This document shows, in pieces, positions 15,940-24,929 of a stretch of DNA of 64,000 nucleotides. The stretch is taken from NCBI GenBank assembly GCA_029167225.1, contig JARFNK010000017.1:1-64000 (forward strand), in the 5' to 3' direction. How positions within the stretch are numbered: position 1 is the stretch's first letter; each line of letters begins with the position of its first letter. The stretch comes from Sphingobium arseniciresistens. Its GTDB lineage: Bacteria; Pseudomonadota; Alphaproteobacteria; Sphingomonadales; Sphingomonadaceae. Under the pieces are notes generated by a model. It was given only the letters and a program-made list of their open reading frames with translations, was not told the DNA's origin and did not search any database. A program made the position numbers and the translations under genes.

Positions 15940-17475
15940 TCAGCGCGCGCGCTTCAGCCCGCCCCAGTGCATCGCCTTGGATTCCAGATATTCCTCGATC
16001 CCCTCGCGCCCGCCCTCGCGGCCGAGGCCCGATTGCTTGATCCCGCCAAAGGGCGCCATCTCCATCGCGATGATCCCGGTGTTGAGCCCGACCATGCCGA
16101 ACTCCAGCGCCTCCCCCACGCGCCAGGCGCGATGCAGGTCGTCTGTGTAGAAATAGGCGGCGAGGCCATAGGGCGTCGCATTGGCGAGGGCGAGCGCCTC
16201 CTCCTCGGTCGAGAAACGGAAGATCGGCGCGACCGGACCGAAGGTCTCCTCATTGGCGAGGCGCATGGCGGGCGTCGCGCCGGCCAGCAGCATCGGCGCG
16301 GCAAAGCGCTCTGCGTCCGTCGGAAGATCGGCCACCGCCGCGATGCTCGCGCCTTGTGCCACGGCGTCGGCCACATGCTCGGCCACCTTCTGCACGGCGG
16401 CATGGTTGATGAGCGGACCGACGGTGGTGCCGGCATCACGTCCGTCGCCGACCTTGAGCGCGCGCACGGCCTCGCCCAGCTTCGCGACGAAGACATCATG
16501 AATGCCGTCCTGCACCAGCAGGCGATTGGCGCACACGCAGGTCTGGCCGGCATTGCGGAACTTGCTGGCCATCGCGCCCGCCACCGCCAGGTCAACGTCC
16601 GCATCGTCGAACACGATGAACGGCGCGTTGCCGCCAAGCTCAAGGCTGAGCCGCTTGATGCTGTCCGAACATTGCCGCATCAGCAGCGCGCCGACGCGGG
16701 TCGATCCGGTGAAGCTGAGCTTGCGCACGATCGGGTTGGCGGTCAGCTCCGCGCCGATCTCCTGCGGCATGCCGGTCACGATGTTGAGCACGCCGGCGGG
16801 CAATCCCGCCTTCCGCGCAAGATAGCCCAGCGCGAGCGCGGTGAAGGGCGTCAGTTCCGACGGCTTCACAACCATGGTGCATCCCGCCGCCAGCGCCGGC
16901 GTGACCTTGCGCGTGATCATCGCCGCAGGGAAATTCCACGGCGTGATGGAGGCGCAGACGCCGACCGGCTGCTTGAGTACCGTGATCCGGCGGTCGCTGG
17001 TCGGCGCGGGCACGTCATAGCCGCCGACCCGGCGGCCCTCGTCGGCGAACCATTTGATGAAGCTCGCGGCATAGCGGATCTCGCCCTCGGCCTCGGCAAT
17101 CGGCTTGCCCTGTTCGGCGGTCATGATCCGGCCCAGATCAGGCACATGCGCCAGTACCAGCGCGTGCCAGCGCTCCAGGATCTCCGATCGCTCACCTGCA
17201 GCCGTCGCGCGCCACGCGGGCAGGGCCGCGTCCGCCGCAGCGATAGCACGGCGCGTATCCTCGCCGTCGCAATCGGGTACGGTGCCGATCACCTCGCCCG
17301 TCGCCGGGTCCAGCACCACGAGCGTTCGGCCGCTTCCGGCATCCGACCAGCCATCGCCGATCAGCGCCTGCGTAATGAACAGCGCGGCGGCATCCAGCAC
17401 CGGCCGGCCGGAAGCGGACTTCCCGGCAGCACGGGTGTGGGCGGAAGGGGCGGCGGCGGGATCAATCAATGCCAT
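15940..17475 (-). CDS. gabD: NAD(P)-dependent succinate-semialdehyde dehydrogenase
   Basis: About 511 residues of the aldehyde dehydrogenase superfamily: ITPWNFPAAMITRK (cofactor), SFTGSTRVG, the general base in LELGGNAPFIVFDDADVD, and the catalytic Cys in NAGQTCVCANR. The block GMVGLNTGIIAMEMAPFGGIKQSGLGREG is typical of GabD. It oxidises succinate semialdehyde to succinate, the last step of 4-aminobutyrate breakdown. The ATG at 17475 gives a protein with a short N-terminal extension (about 30 residues) relative to usual GabD, so an internal start is possible. The open frame reaches 17886, but that part is antisense to the CsaA gene. Confidence 0.88.
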   Translation of the reverse strand: MALIDPAAAPSAHTRAAGKSASGRPVLDAAALFITQALIGDGWSDAGSGRTLVVLDPATGEVIGTVPDCDGEDTRRAIAAADAALPAWRATAAGERSEILERWHALVLAHVPDLGRIMTAEQGKPIAEAEGEIRYAASFIKWFADEGRRVGGYDVPAPTSDRRITVLKQPVGVCASITPWNFPAAMITRKVTPALAAGCTMVVKPSELTPFTALALGYLARKAGLPAGVLNIVTGMPQEIGAELTANPIVRKLSFTGSTRVGALLMRQCSDSIKRLSLELGGNAPFIVFDDADVDLAVAGAMASKFRNAGQTCVCANRLLVQDGIHDVFVAKLGEAVRALKVGDGRDAGTTVGPLINHAAVQKVAEHVADAVAQGASIAAVADLPTDAERFAAPMLLAGATPAMRLANEETFGPVAPIFRFSTEEEALALANATPYGLAAYFYTDDLHRAWRVGEALEFGMVGLNTGIIAMEMAPFGGIKQSGLGREGGREGIEEYLESKAMHWGGLKRAR

Positions 17476-17709
17476 ATCTGCATGCCTTGCTCTTCGGGAT
17501 ACGGGCCTGGCCCGCCTTGCGATCCAATGTAGGGGCATGGCCCGCGACGACACAGGGGCCTTGCGCGGCCCCCGCCCGCACGAACCGCCGAATTGCCCCG
17601 CCTCTTCGCTATAAAATTGCACGGCATGCCTGCTGTTTGCGAACGACCGTCGCAGCGGCCGGTCTATACCGGATCGACTCATCCAACAGAGCAATGCAAC
17701 AGACGGACC

Positions 17710-18060
17710 ATGCCCATGCCGCCCATCAAGCCGGAAGCCAGCTACGCAGCCTTCGAGCAGCTCGACATCCGCATCGGCCGCATCGTCGCTGTCGAGCCGT
17801 TCCCGCGTGCGCGCAACCCGTCCTACAAGGTCGCGCTCGACCTGGGGGATCTGGGCATCAAATGGTCGGCGGCGCAGATCACCCATTATGCGCCAGACGC
17901 GCTGGTCGGCACCTTGGCGACCTGCATCTGCAATTTCGCGCCGCGCAATATTGCCGGCTTCCTGTCCGAAATCCTAATCCTGGGCGCGCGCGACGAAGCC
18001 GGCAATGTCATTCTGGTCAGTCCGCGCAGCGATGTGTCTTTGGCGGCGCAACTGTTCTGA
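17710..18060 (+). CDS. csaA: CsaA-type tRNA-binding domain protein
   Basis: 116 residues forming a single OB-fold tRNA-binding domain: FEQLDIRIGRIVAVEPFPRARNPSYKVALDLG, IKWSAAQITHYAP and the C-terminal VILVSPRSDVSLAAQLF. CsaA is described as a dimeric export-related chaperone with tRNA-binding capacity. The length matches the family (about 110). A start two codons later (17716) is also possible, since neither has a strong ribosome site. It is divergent from gabD across 234 bases. Confidence 0.88.
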   Translation: MPMPPIKPEASYAAFEQLDIRIGRIVAVEPFPRARNPSYKVALDLGDLGIKWSAAQITHYAPDALVGTLATCICNFAPRNIAGFLSEILILGARDEAGNVILVSPRSDVSLAAQLF

Positions 18061-18135
18061 AACGGGCGAGTAAGCCGCTGTTCATGCAGGAAACGGCATG
18101 ACGGGCGGGGATCTTTCAGGAAGGTGGAATATATC

Positions 18136-18513
18136 ATGACAGCATTCAGAGCCATCAGCGCAGCGACCCTTGGCTTTGCTTCCATTGCAATCACGTCGCC
18201 CGCTGCGGCGCAGGCGGCACCGAACGGCAAGGCCGCATTTGCGCCCTGCGCGGTATGCCACGGTATCAAGCCGGCCGAAAAGCGCATGGGCCCATCGATG
18301 TTCGGCATCGTCGGCCGCCCCTCCGCCGCGCAGGCCGGCTTCACCTATTCGCCCGCACTGACGAAAGCGAAGATCACCTGGACCAAGGCGGAATTGGACG
18401 CCTTCCTCAAGGCCCCCATGAAGAAGGTGCCTGGCACGCGCATGGTCTTTGCCGGCGTCCCCGACGATGCCAAGCGGGCCGCCCTGATCGACTATCTCTC
18501 AACGCTGAAGTAA
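18136..18513 (+). CDS. Class I c-type cytochrome
   Basis: 125 residues with a Sec signal peptide (cleavage near SPAAAQA, residue 26), one heme-binding CAVCH (Cys38, Cys41, His42) and a probable distal Met in GTRMVFAGV near 98, a spacing normal for small monoheme cytochrome c of the c550/c2 type. It is a periplasmic electron carrier. AGGTGGA precedes the ATG. A strong terminator follows. Its partner is unknown; the convergent Tat-exported flavoprotein next door is one possible electron donor, by proximity only. Confidence 0.9.
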   Translation: MTAFRAISAATLGFASIAITSPAAAQAAPNGKAAFAPCAVCHGIKPAEKRMGPSMFGIVGRPSAAQAGFTYSPALTKAKITWTKAELDAFLKAPMKKVPGTRMVFAGVPDDAKRAALIDYLSTLK

Positions 18514-18534
18514 GACGAAACACACGCGCAGAAC

Positions 18535-18566
18535 GCCGGGCGGGCCGCAAACCCGCCCGGCTTTTT
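18535..18566 (+). terminator. Rho-independent terminator of the cytochrome gene
   Basis: Ten-base GC-rich arms (18535-18544, 18552-18561) followed by TTTTT, 22 bases after the stop codon. Confidence 0.9.
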
Positions 18567-18600
18567 CATGCCCGCCGTTCCTGCCCCCTCGGAAATGCAT

Positions 18601-18635
18601 CAGGCCGCATATCCCGTGGAAGGACATGCGGCCTG
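18601..18635. repeat. Inverted repeat downstream of the flavoprotein gene
   Basis: Ten-base perfect arms (18601-18610 and 18626-18635) 50 bases beyond the flavoprotein stop. It is possibly the terminator on the minus strand, but no T-tract follows. Confidence 0.5.
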
Positions 18636-18685
18636 TGGCGACGCCGAAGGAACATGGGGCCAGCAGGCCACCCGTCCCGGCCAGA

Positions 18686-20677
18686 TCAGATGCGCTCGTA
18701 GAAGCCGAGCGAGCGCTGCTCCAGTTCGCGCACCGCGCGGAATGCCTCGTCGATCGCCGTGCCCGCCGTGCTGACGCCGCCGGAATCCGCATTGGCGATG
18801 GTGATCCGTCCAAAAGGCTGGCGCGCGATCACCGTGGGCGACACGTCGCCCGGCTGCATCCCGTCGAACAGCGAATTCCGCCCGGTGGTGAAGCCATGCG
18901 CCCAGCGGTTGACGGTGATCGCCAAGATGTCCCGTGCGGGATCGAGGCCGCCAGCGCCCAGCGCCGCGGCCGCCTGCTTGCGCACCGCCCGCTCGAAATG
19001 CTCGAAGGGCGTTTCGAGCAGCCCCTGCCGCACGATGCGGAACTGGTCGTCCGCCGGGGTCCCCGGCTCGGGCAGCGCGCCCTTCAGCATCTCGCTCATC
19101 ATCGTGATATTGGAGCAGATGCCGGAATTGGCGCCCGTGCCGAAACCCACGACGATCGGCTCGGAAGGGCTCATCGACGGCGTGAGCGCGCCCAAACTGC
19201 GCGGCGCGGGCAGGCCCACCCGGCCGTAGAAGGAGGACGGATAGGTGATGCTGTTGACCTTGAGCCGGGCGAAGCTCTCCCAGTTACGAAACAGCACATT
19301 GGTCGCAAGGTTCGGCGCCCGCAGCGCCTGATGCAGCGCAGCCTTCTGCTCCTCGGGCAATTCCGGGATCAAATAGGGGATAATGTTGTTCATGCAGGCC
19401 ATGACGACATTCTTCGCCCGCACCTTGTACAGGCTCTTGCCGGTCACATAGGTGATCTCGCACTCGCTGTTGTCGGGATCGAACAGGCGGCGTTGTTCGT
19501 CGATATGCTTTACCCGCAGCGCGATGCTGCTCAGGCGGATACGGGTGTTGGAACCGGCCTGATCCAGCACGGCATAGTTGACGCGCTTGGTCTCGACCTC
19601 CGCGAAATCGCCTGGAGGCAGCGCCGCCGGGATAAGCGAGCGGACGATGAGCCGGGCAATGTCGCTGTTGCCGGCGGGCAGGACGAAATCATCGGCCTCA
19701 TGCTCCTCGCTCTCCGGCGATCCCCAGGGTCGCTCCAGCCCCAGCCCGTCGAAGCCCGGCCGCATGCGGAAGAAGGCGAACCATGCCGTCCCCATGTCGG
19801 AGCCCAGGCACCACATGCCCTGCATCAGCGGCACGACATCGGGATGGACCTTCGCGACGTTGAGCAGATAGTCGCGATAGCTCATCGACTGCAGCTTCGC
19901 GGTCTTCTCCGCCGGGCTCATGCCCGCGAGATAGTCGACCTTGCCGTGGATCAGCTGCAGCAGATCCTTCTTCACCGCATCGGGAAAGGGCGTCTGCGCA
20001 AGGAATTCCGGGGTCGGGCTGGTGGGCACGCCGCCCATGACCAGCTTGTCCTTGCCATAGACTTCCTTGCGGAAAAAGGTGGCCTGCCCCATGCCCAGCG
20101 AGCGGTAGAGATTGCGATCCACCTTGTCGGTCGGATGCCCCTTGCCGATCCCCAGCTCGCGCACGAGGTTGATCGATTCATAGGTCCATTTGGACGGCGC
20201 CACCATGTAGGAGGAGCCGCCATTGGCGATCAGCTGCTTGCCCTCATGGACATATTCGTTGCGCTTGGCGTGGCCGCCGAAATCGTCATGATTGTCGATG
20301 ATCAGGATCTTCGCGGAAGGTCCGGCACGCTTGCGGTAGAAATAGGCGGCAGCAAGGCCGCTGATCCCCCCGCCCACGACGACGAGGTCATAGGCCTCGC
20401 CCGTGTCCTGCGGCGCGCCGAAGGTCTGGCCGTCACGCAATGCATGGGCATTTTCAAAGGCACCGGGATGCTGGCCGCGCATGCCGTAGCGCATCGGCGG
20501 ATAGTTGGCGGCCGTGACCGGCCCGTCCGCCATGACAAACGCCTTCGCCGACCGGGCCGAGGCCGCGCTGCTGGTCGATGCGGCGGCAATCCCCCCGGCG
20601 ACTGCGGCGACACCCTGAATGAAATCACGCCGCTGGATGGGACGCCCCATTCCCAGATCTTTGTCTTCCCCGTTCAT
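18686..20677 (-). CDS. Tat-exported FAD oxidoreductase, spermidine dehydrogenase-like
   Basis: About 663 residues. The N-terminus carries a twin-arginine motif (RRDFIQGVAA) and hydrophobic stretch, so the folded flavoprotein is exported to the periplasm. A Rossmann FAD site follows (DLVVVGGGISGLAAAYFYRK with ILIIDNHDDFGGHAKRNEY), and C-terminal RPFGRITIANADSGGVSTAGTAIDEAFRAV completes the flavin pocket. The whole resembles SpdH, which cleaves spermidine to 1,3-diaminopropane and 4-aminobutyraldehyde; the amine substrate here is inferred. The ATG at 20677 follows an in-frame TTG; AAGGGA lies upstream. It is divergent from an Lrp/AsnC regulator that probably controls it. Confidence 0.78.
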   Translation of the reverse strand: MNGEDKDLGMGRPIQRRDFIQGVAAVAGGIAAASTSSAASARSAKAFVMADGPVTAANYPPMRYGMRGQHPGAFENAHALRDGQTFGAPQDTGEAYDLVVVGGGISGLAAAYFYRKRAGPSAKILIIDNHDDFGGHAKRNEYVHEGKQLIANGGSSYMVAPSKWTYESINLVRELGIGKGHPTDKVDRNLYRSLGMGQATFFRKEVYGKDKLVMGGVPTSPTPEFLAQTPFPDAVKKDLLQLIHGKVDYLAGMSPAEKTAKLQSMSYRDYLLNVAKVHPDVVPLMQGMWCLGSDMGTAWFAFFRMRPGFDGLGLERPWGSPESEEHEADDFVLPAGNSDIARLIVRSLIPAALPPGDFAEVETKRVNYAVLDQAGSNTRIRLSSIALRVKHIDEQRRLFDPDNSECEITYVTGKSLYKVRAKNVVMACMNNIIPYLIPELPEEQKAALHQALRAPNLATNVLFRNWESFARLKVNSITYPSSFYGRVGLPAPRSLGALTPSMSPSEPIVVGFGTGANSGICSNITMMSEMLKGALPEPGTPADDQFRIVRQGLLETPFEHFERAVRKQAAAALGAGGLDPARDILAITVNRWAHGFTTGRNSLFDGMQPGDVSPTVIARQPFGRITIANADSGGVSTAGTAIDEAFRAVRELEQRSLGFYERI

Positions 20678-20724
20678 CAAATCGTCCCTTACCGATATTC
20701 AAGAAATATTGATTTAATTTGGAC

Positions 20725-20760
20725 AGTCATGAAATAAATGATTATATTACTCATGAAATT
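20725..20760 (-). promoter_or_regulatory. Probable promoter and operator of the flavoprotein gene
   Basis: An exact TATAAT on the minus strand (20746-20741) is flanked by two copies of TCATGAAAT (20727-20735 and 20751-20759), each with a palindromic TCATGA core, in a clearly AT-rich divergent spacer (20678-20906). This arrangement fits a promoter whose -10 is bracketed by regulator sites. The adjacent Lrp/AsnC gene is the obvious candidate regulator. The -35 is not clear. Confidence 0.5.
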
Positions 20761-20906
20761 CCAATATGTATTCAATTATTCCTTTAACATACTTGCAGAA
20801 GAGCGTAATTCATTTGACAGAAGCCCTTCCGATCCGCTTCAGGGTTGGAGACTATCCGTAAAGCTGGCGGGCGTTCTGCCGAATTTGCACGGGATTTTGA
20901 AATTAT

Positions 20907-21428
20907 ATGCCGGAATCCACCTATGAGGGGCTCGACAGCCTTGATTTCCGTATCCTTGCCGCGCTCGTCGAAGATGGCCGCGTCTCCGACGTGAGTCTCG
21001 CGGAGACCATCGGCCTGTCGAGTACGTCGGTCGCCCGGCGACGCAAGATCCTGGAGGAAAAGGGGGTCATTCGCGGCTATGGCGCCGATCTCGACCTGCT
21101 GCGCCTGGGCTATGCGATGACTGCGGTCGTGATGATCGAACTGACGTCGCAGGCGGTGCCCGTCCTCGCGGAATTCGAGGAGGCCGTCACCCGCTGCCCG
21201 TCCATTTCCTTTGGCGGCTTCGTGTCGGGCGTGACTGATTTCATGATCATGCTGCGGGTGCAGTCCTTCGCCGACTACGACCATATCTATCGCAGCGAAC
21301 TGTCCGCCCTGCCCCATGTCGCCAAGATCAGCACCAGCTTCGTGCTGCGCCAGGTGCTCGACCGCGCCGTGCCGCCGATCATCCTGTCGGAAGAAGCAAA
21401 GCCCGACAAACATGGCGACAAGGGCTGA
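20907..21428 (+). CDS. Lrp/AsnC-family transcriptional regulator
   Basis: 173 residues: winged helix-turn-helix (about 8-58; DFRILAALVEDGRVSDVSLAETIGLSSTSVARRRKILEEKGVI) and an RAM effector-binding domain (about 70-155; GFVSGVTDFMIMLRVQSFADYDHIY). Such regulators usually respond to amino acids and control neighbouring amino-acid or amine genes. Divergent from the SpdH-like gene across a 229-bp AT-rich spacer with paired repeats, it probably governs that gene and itself. A TTGACA hexamer at 20814-20819 may be its own -35, but the matching -10 is weak. Confidence 0.92.
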   Translation: MPESTYEGLDSLDFRILAALVEDGRVSDVSLAETIGLSSTSVARRRKILEEKGVIRGYGADLDLLRLGYAMTAVVMIELTSQAVPVLAEFEEAVTRCPSISFGGFVSGVTDFMIMLRVQSFADYDHIYRSELSALPHVAKISTSFVLRQVLDRAVPPIILSEEAKPDKHGDKG

Positions 21429-21476
21429 GGTGCGGGAGAGAGAACCCTGCCCTCCCCAAACTGCATGAATGGAAGA

Positions 21477-24400
21477 CTATTCCGCCATCAAGGTCACCGG
21501 CCCGATCAATCCCGACGGCCGCAGCGGCGCGTCGGGCTTGTAGGTCGGCGCGGTGGTGAAGGTCACTTTCCGGGCGCCCGGCTGCTGATCACCGATCAAG
21601 CGGTTGACCCACAGGTTCGCGACCCTGATTTCCAGCGCATTGTCACCCGGCTTCACCAGCGGGCCGATGTCGAGCCGGTAGGGAGCAAACCAGCCTGTCC
21701 CCGCCACTTGCCCGTTCACGCGCACCTCTGCGACATCACCCACTTTGCCAAGGTCGATCCACAAGCGATCTCCGCGCTTGACGCCTTTGGGCAGCCTGAA
21801 GCGCGTGGCATAGCTGGCGATGCCTGAAAAATAGCGTACCCCCATTTCCATGCTTGTTTCGAGCGGCGCGAGTGTCGGCATGTCGACACGCGCGGGGGCG
21901 CCGCGTTGCGGCTGGAAGTTCACGGTCCAGGGCCGGTCGAGCGTGGTCACGGCGTGCGGCGTCTTCGCCGCGACGTTGGCTGATGGCGCGGACGCCGTGT
22001 CGCGGAAGACAATGAAGAAGGCATCCTCCGGCCCCACGTCGATCGGCACGACCGTCTCGCCACCCTCGATCCGATAGGATATGGGCTGGGCCGTCCCCTC
22101 GATCGCGCGCCAGATTTCGGGGCGTTTGCCGGTGATGCGGAACCGCGCCTCGATCGATCCGGCCTTCTCCGTCCGGTTGTTCAGGAAATAGATGTCGCCA
22201 TCCGCCAGCCTGCGATGGACGAAGCGATAATCGCGATCCGCCCCGCCACTTGCGATCTGCAGGTCAGGAACGACGCCGACCCCCTCGAGCGCGGCTTCCA
22301 CGTCACGGCTTGCGATCACACGCCCCTTGCCGACGCCTTGCCCGCTCCAGAGCCGCTGACACAGCGCCTGGAACGCACCAGCGTCATCCTGCAATGCCGA
22401 TGCACGCTCGGGCGCCAAGCCGATCACGGTCGCTCCCGCCTCTACCAATGCAGCGATGCGCTGAAGCGTCGGCAGCGTCATCGCGCGACTGCCGCCTCCC
22501 AGATACAATGCCTTGTACCTGGCGCCACCCGGCGTCACCAGTTCACCATTCTCGACTGTCAGCTGCTTGGACAATATCTCCGCGTTTACGAAATCATAGG
22601 CGTATCGGATCGGCAGATCAGCGGGCGAGCCGCCCTCGAACTGTGCGGTGATCGGCTGGTCTTCGCCGTAGAAATAGGCGACATCCGCATGGTTGCGCCC
22701 CTGCTGGAGCAGGAATGCGGTGCGTGCCATATAATCGACCCAGGGCTTGGCCATGTCCGCCCAGCTTTCATGCCGATTGAAATATTGGCCGAAAATCATG
22801 AGACTGAGCCCAGGCACCTTGTCGTCCACCGGTTGATGCACGGACGTGTGGACGATCGGCCGGTTGACGCCGGACGCGAATTCCAAGTCGATGACCCGCT
22901 TGAGGTCCGAAGGCGCGAACGCCCATGGCGCAAAGGCCGATGTCATGGATTCGGCTGCCACGATGTTCTGGCCGTAGATATGCGCGACCGACGCTGCGCC
23001 CTTCATGTCGCCGATCAGCGTGGGGCGCGGAGATTCTCCCCGGTTGAAGGTCCACAACGCCGCCATCGGCACATCGGCATGAGATCGCATCGCCAGGTCG
23101 TCGCCCAGCACCGGCCGCCCGCTCTCAAGCGCTTCGCCGTAGACGGCAAGGCCGTTCTCATGCGCCACCTTGGCGACAGTGCCATAATGTGCATCGGCGA
23201 TGAGGTCGGCCAGGGTCTGGCGGAAATCATGGAGGAAGGCGTCGCTGCGCGCGACCGATCCCACCACCGCACCGACCAGCGTCGGCAGGAATGGAACCGG
23301 ATCATAGCCTCGACGCGCCTTGAACTCCTCGATCATGCGCGGCGTCCAGTTTGACGGCCCGACCTCGATACTGTCGGTCAGCAGCGCGCGAATGCCCTTC
23401 TTGCCGATCCATTCGGCCCCTGCTGCGTCGCGATACATGCCGATGTAGGATTCGAGATAGCGACGAACGGCGGCGGCATCATATTTATCCACCTCAAGGC
23501 CGGTCGCCTCGGGCGGTGCTGGGTGATTTGTCTTGCCAGTCAGCGAATAGCCAAGCCGCACGATGCGCCAGTCGCTTCCCTTGGGCGCCGTCCAGTCGAG
23601 CGTGCCGTCCGGGCGCAGCCTGTCGGTCAAGTCCACGACCTTTGCAGGATCGACGACCGGGCCATCCGCCGGCGCCGTGCCGCTCATCCCGTCATAATCG
23701 CTGGCGAGCGCATAGCCCGCTTTCTGTTCGAACCGGTCGATCCTCGGCTCCGAGCCCAGCTGGAACTCCCCGATGGCAAGGTTCGGATTTTCCTGCTGCC
23801 CGAGAAAATCGAACATGACCGCGCCGGGCGCACCGTCGCCGAGCCCCGGCCCGCCCGCAGCGTCGTTGCGGGTCAGCGTCAACCGGAACCGCTGCGCCGT
23901 TACGGGTGCGAAGGCCATTGTGGACGATGCTTCGCTGAGGCTGAACTGCCCGACGACCTGCCAGCGTCCTCCCACCTGCGCCTCCAGCATAGGGCGATAG
24001 ACCGGCTGCCTGAATGGCGGGCGAGCGTTCGGTATGAACAGGTTGGCCGTCCGCACCGTGACCGGCTTGCCGTAGTCGAGGATCATGGCGCCGGGCTTCG
24101 CCGCATCGCCCCTGGCAATCTGCGCCGACGACTGAACGTCTCCGTCCATCAGCGCAACGGCCTCCACGGGCGCGCCATCGCCCTGGGTGATGCGCGGCTG
24201 GGGCAGGGCGTGCAGCGCAGCCGGATAGGCGATGACGCGGGCATCGCGATAGAAAGACGGCTTGACCGCCCCCCTGTCGGCCCCCGGCATCTCGTCGCTG
24301 AAGCTCATATTCTGGAACGGCCCGGTGATCGACGGCGGCATCGCCAGCGCGCCTTTGACCCGGCCCCCGCCGCGCAACGCGGTCTCGCTCCACACCAGCT

Positions 24401-24806
24401 TTTTCATCGCGTCTTCGGGCTTTACCCATGGACCTCCCGTCTCGCTCCAGCCCGGCGAGGCGGCGATCGCAAATTCCAGCCCCTTCGCGTCCGCCGTCCG
24501 CACCGCGTGGCGGAACGCGTCTTTCCACGCGTCGGTCATGTAAACCAGCCGCTGCGGCACGATCTGCGGGGTCTGGAGGTTGACGTCGAAATTCTGGACC
24601 CCGCCAATGCCCATTCGCGCCATCCAGTCGAGATCCTTGTCGATCCCGTCCTTCGTGATGTTGCCATTCATCCAATGCCACCATACGCGCGGGCGGGCGC
24701 TCTGGGGAGGATTGCGGAACCCATCGCTCAACTCGTCCGCAAACGACGGGGTAGCAATCGCGGTACAGACGAACAAAGCGGCGATGCGAAGCGCTCGGGC
24801 GTTCAT
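21477..24806 (-). CDS. Exported GH106-type alpha-L-rhamnosidase
   Basis: 1109 residues with a Sec signal peptide (ending near ATPSFADE). The opening FRNPPQSARPRVWWHWMNGNITKDGIDKDLDWMARMGIGGVQNFD is characteristic of glycoside hydrolase family 106, followed by the large barrel region; a C-terminal GH2-type jelly-roll (about 1000-1090: YATRFRLPKGVKRGDRLWIDLGKVGDVAEVRVNGQ) should bind sugar. It would release rhamnose from flavonoid glycosides or pectin-like side chains, in the periplasm or at the surface. It follows a TonB receptor by 123 bases on the same strand, suggesting uptake and cleavage of one rhamnoside. The exact linkage is unknown. Confidence 0.87.
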   Translation of the reverse strand: MNARALRIAALFVCTAIATPSFADELSDGFRNPPQSARPRVWWHWMNGNITKDGIDKDLDWMARMGIGGVQNFDVNLQTPQIVPQRLVYMTDAWKDAFRHAVRTADAKGLEFAIAASPGWSETGGPWVKPEDAMKKLVWSETALRGGGRVKGALAMPPSITGPFQNMSFSDEMPGADRGAVKPSFYRDARVIAYPAALHALPQPRITQGDGAPVEAVALMDGDVQSSAQIARGDAAKPGAMILDYGKPVTVRTANLFIPNARPPFRQPVYRPMLEAQVGGRWQVVGQFSLSEASSTMAFAPVTAQRFRLTLTRNDAAGGPGLGDGAPGAVMFDFLGQQENPNLAIGEFQLGSEPRIDRFEQKAGYALASDYDGMSGTAPADGPVVDPAKVVDLTDRLRPDGTLDWTAPKGSDWRIVRLGYSLTGKTNHPAPPEATGLEVDKYDAAAVRRYLESYIGMYRDAAGAEWIGKKGIRALLTDSIEVGPSNWTPRMIEEFKARRGYDPVPFLPTLVGAVVGSVARSDAFLHDFRQTLADLIADAHYGTVAKVAHENGLAVYGEALESGRPVLGDDLAMRSHADVPMAALWTFNRGESPRPTLIGDMKGAASVAHIYGQNIVAAESMTSAFAPWAFAPSDLKRVIDLEFASGVNRPIVHTSVHQPVDDKVPGLSLMIFGQYFNRHESWADMAKPWVDYMARTAFLLQQGRNHADVAYFYGEDQPITAQFEGGSPADLPIRYAYDFVNAEILSKQLTVENGELVTPGGARYKALYLGGGSRAMTLPTLQRIAALVEAGATVIGLAPERASALQDDAGAFQALCQRLWSGQGVGKGRVIASRDVEAALEGVGVVPDLQIASGGADRDYRFVHRRLADGDIYFLNNRTEKAGSIEARFRITGKRPEIWRAIEGTAQPISYRIEGGETVVPIDVGPEDAFFIVFRDTASAPSANVAAKTPHAVTTLDRPWTVNFQPQRGAPARVDMPTLAPLETSMEMGVRYFSGIASYATRFRLPKGVKRGDRLWIDLGKVGDVAEVRVNGQVAGTGWFAPYRLDIGPLVKPGDNALEIRVANLWVNRLIGDQQPGARKVTFTTAPTYKPDAPLRPSGLIGPVTLMAE

Positions 24807-24929
24807 GATCCGCGATCCTCTTCTCATGTCATGTGCAGACGATGGGCGTAGGGCAGCCCAATTCAGGCTATCGCTGGAGGACCGGGACGGCGGCACTGCC
24901 CCCGCCTTCCGGCCCTCCAGATCAGGTCA

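Noticed and set aside
17476-17886. N-terminal extension of the succinate-semialdehyde dehydrogenase frame
   Set aside because: The family sequence begins after 17475, and this part overlaps the CsaA gene on the opposite strand.
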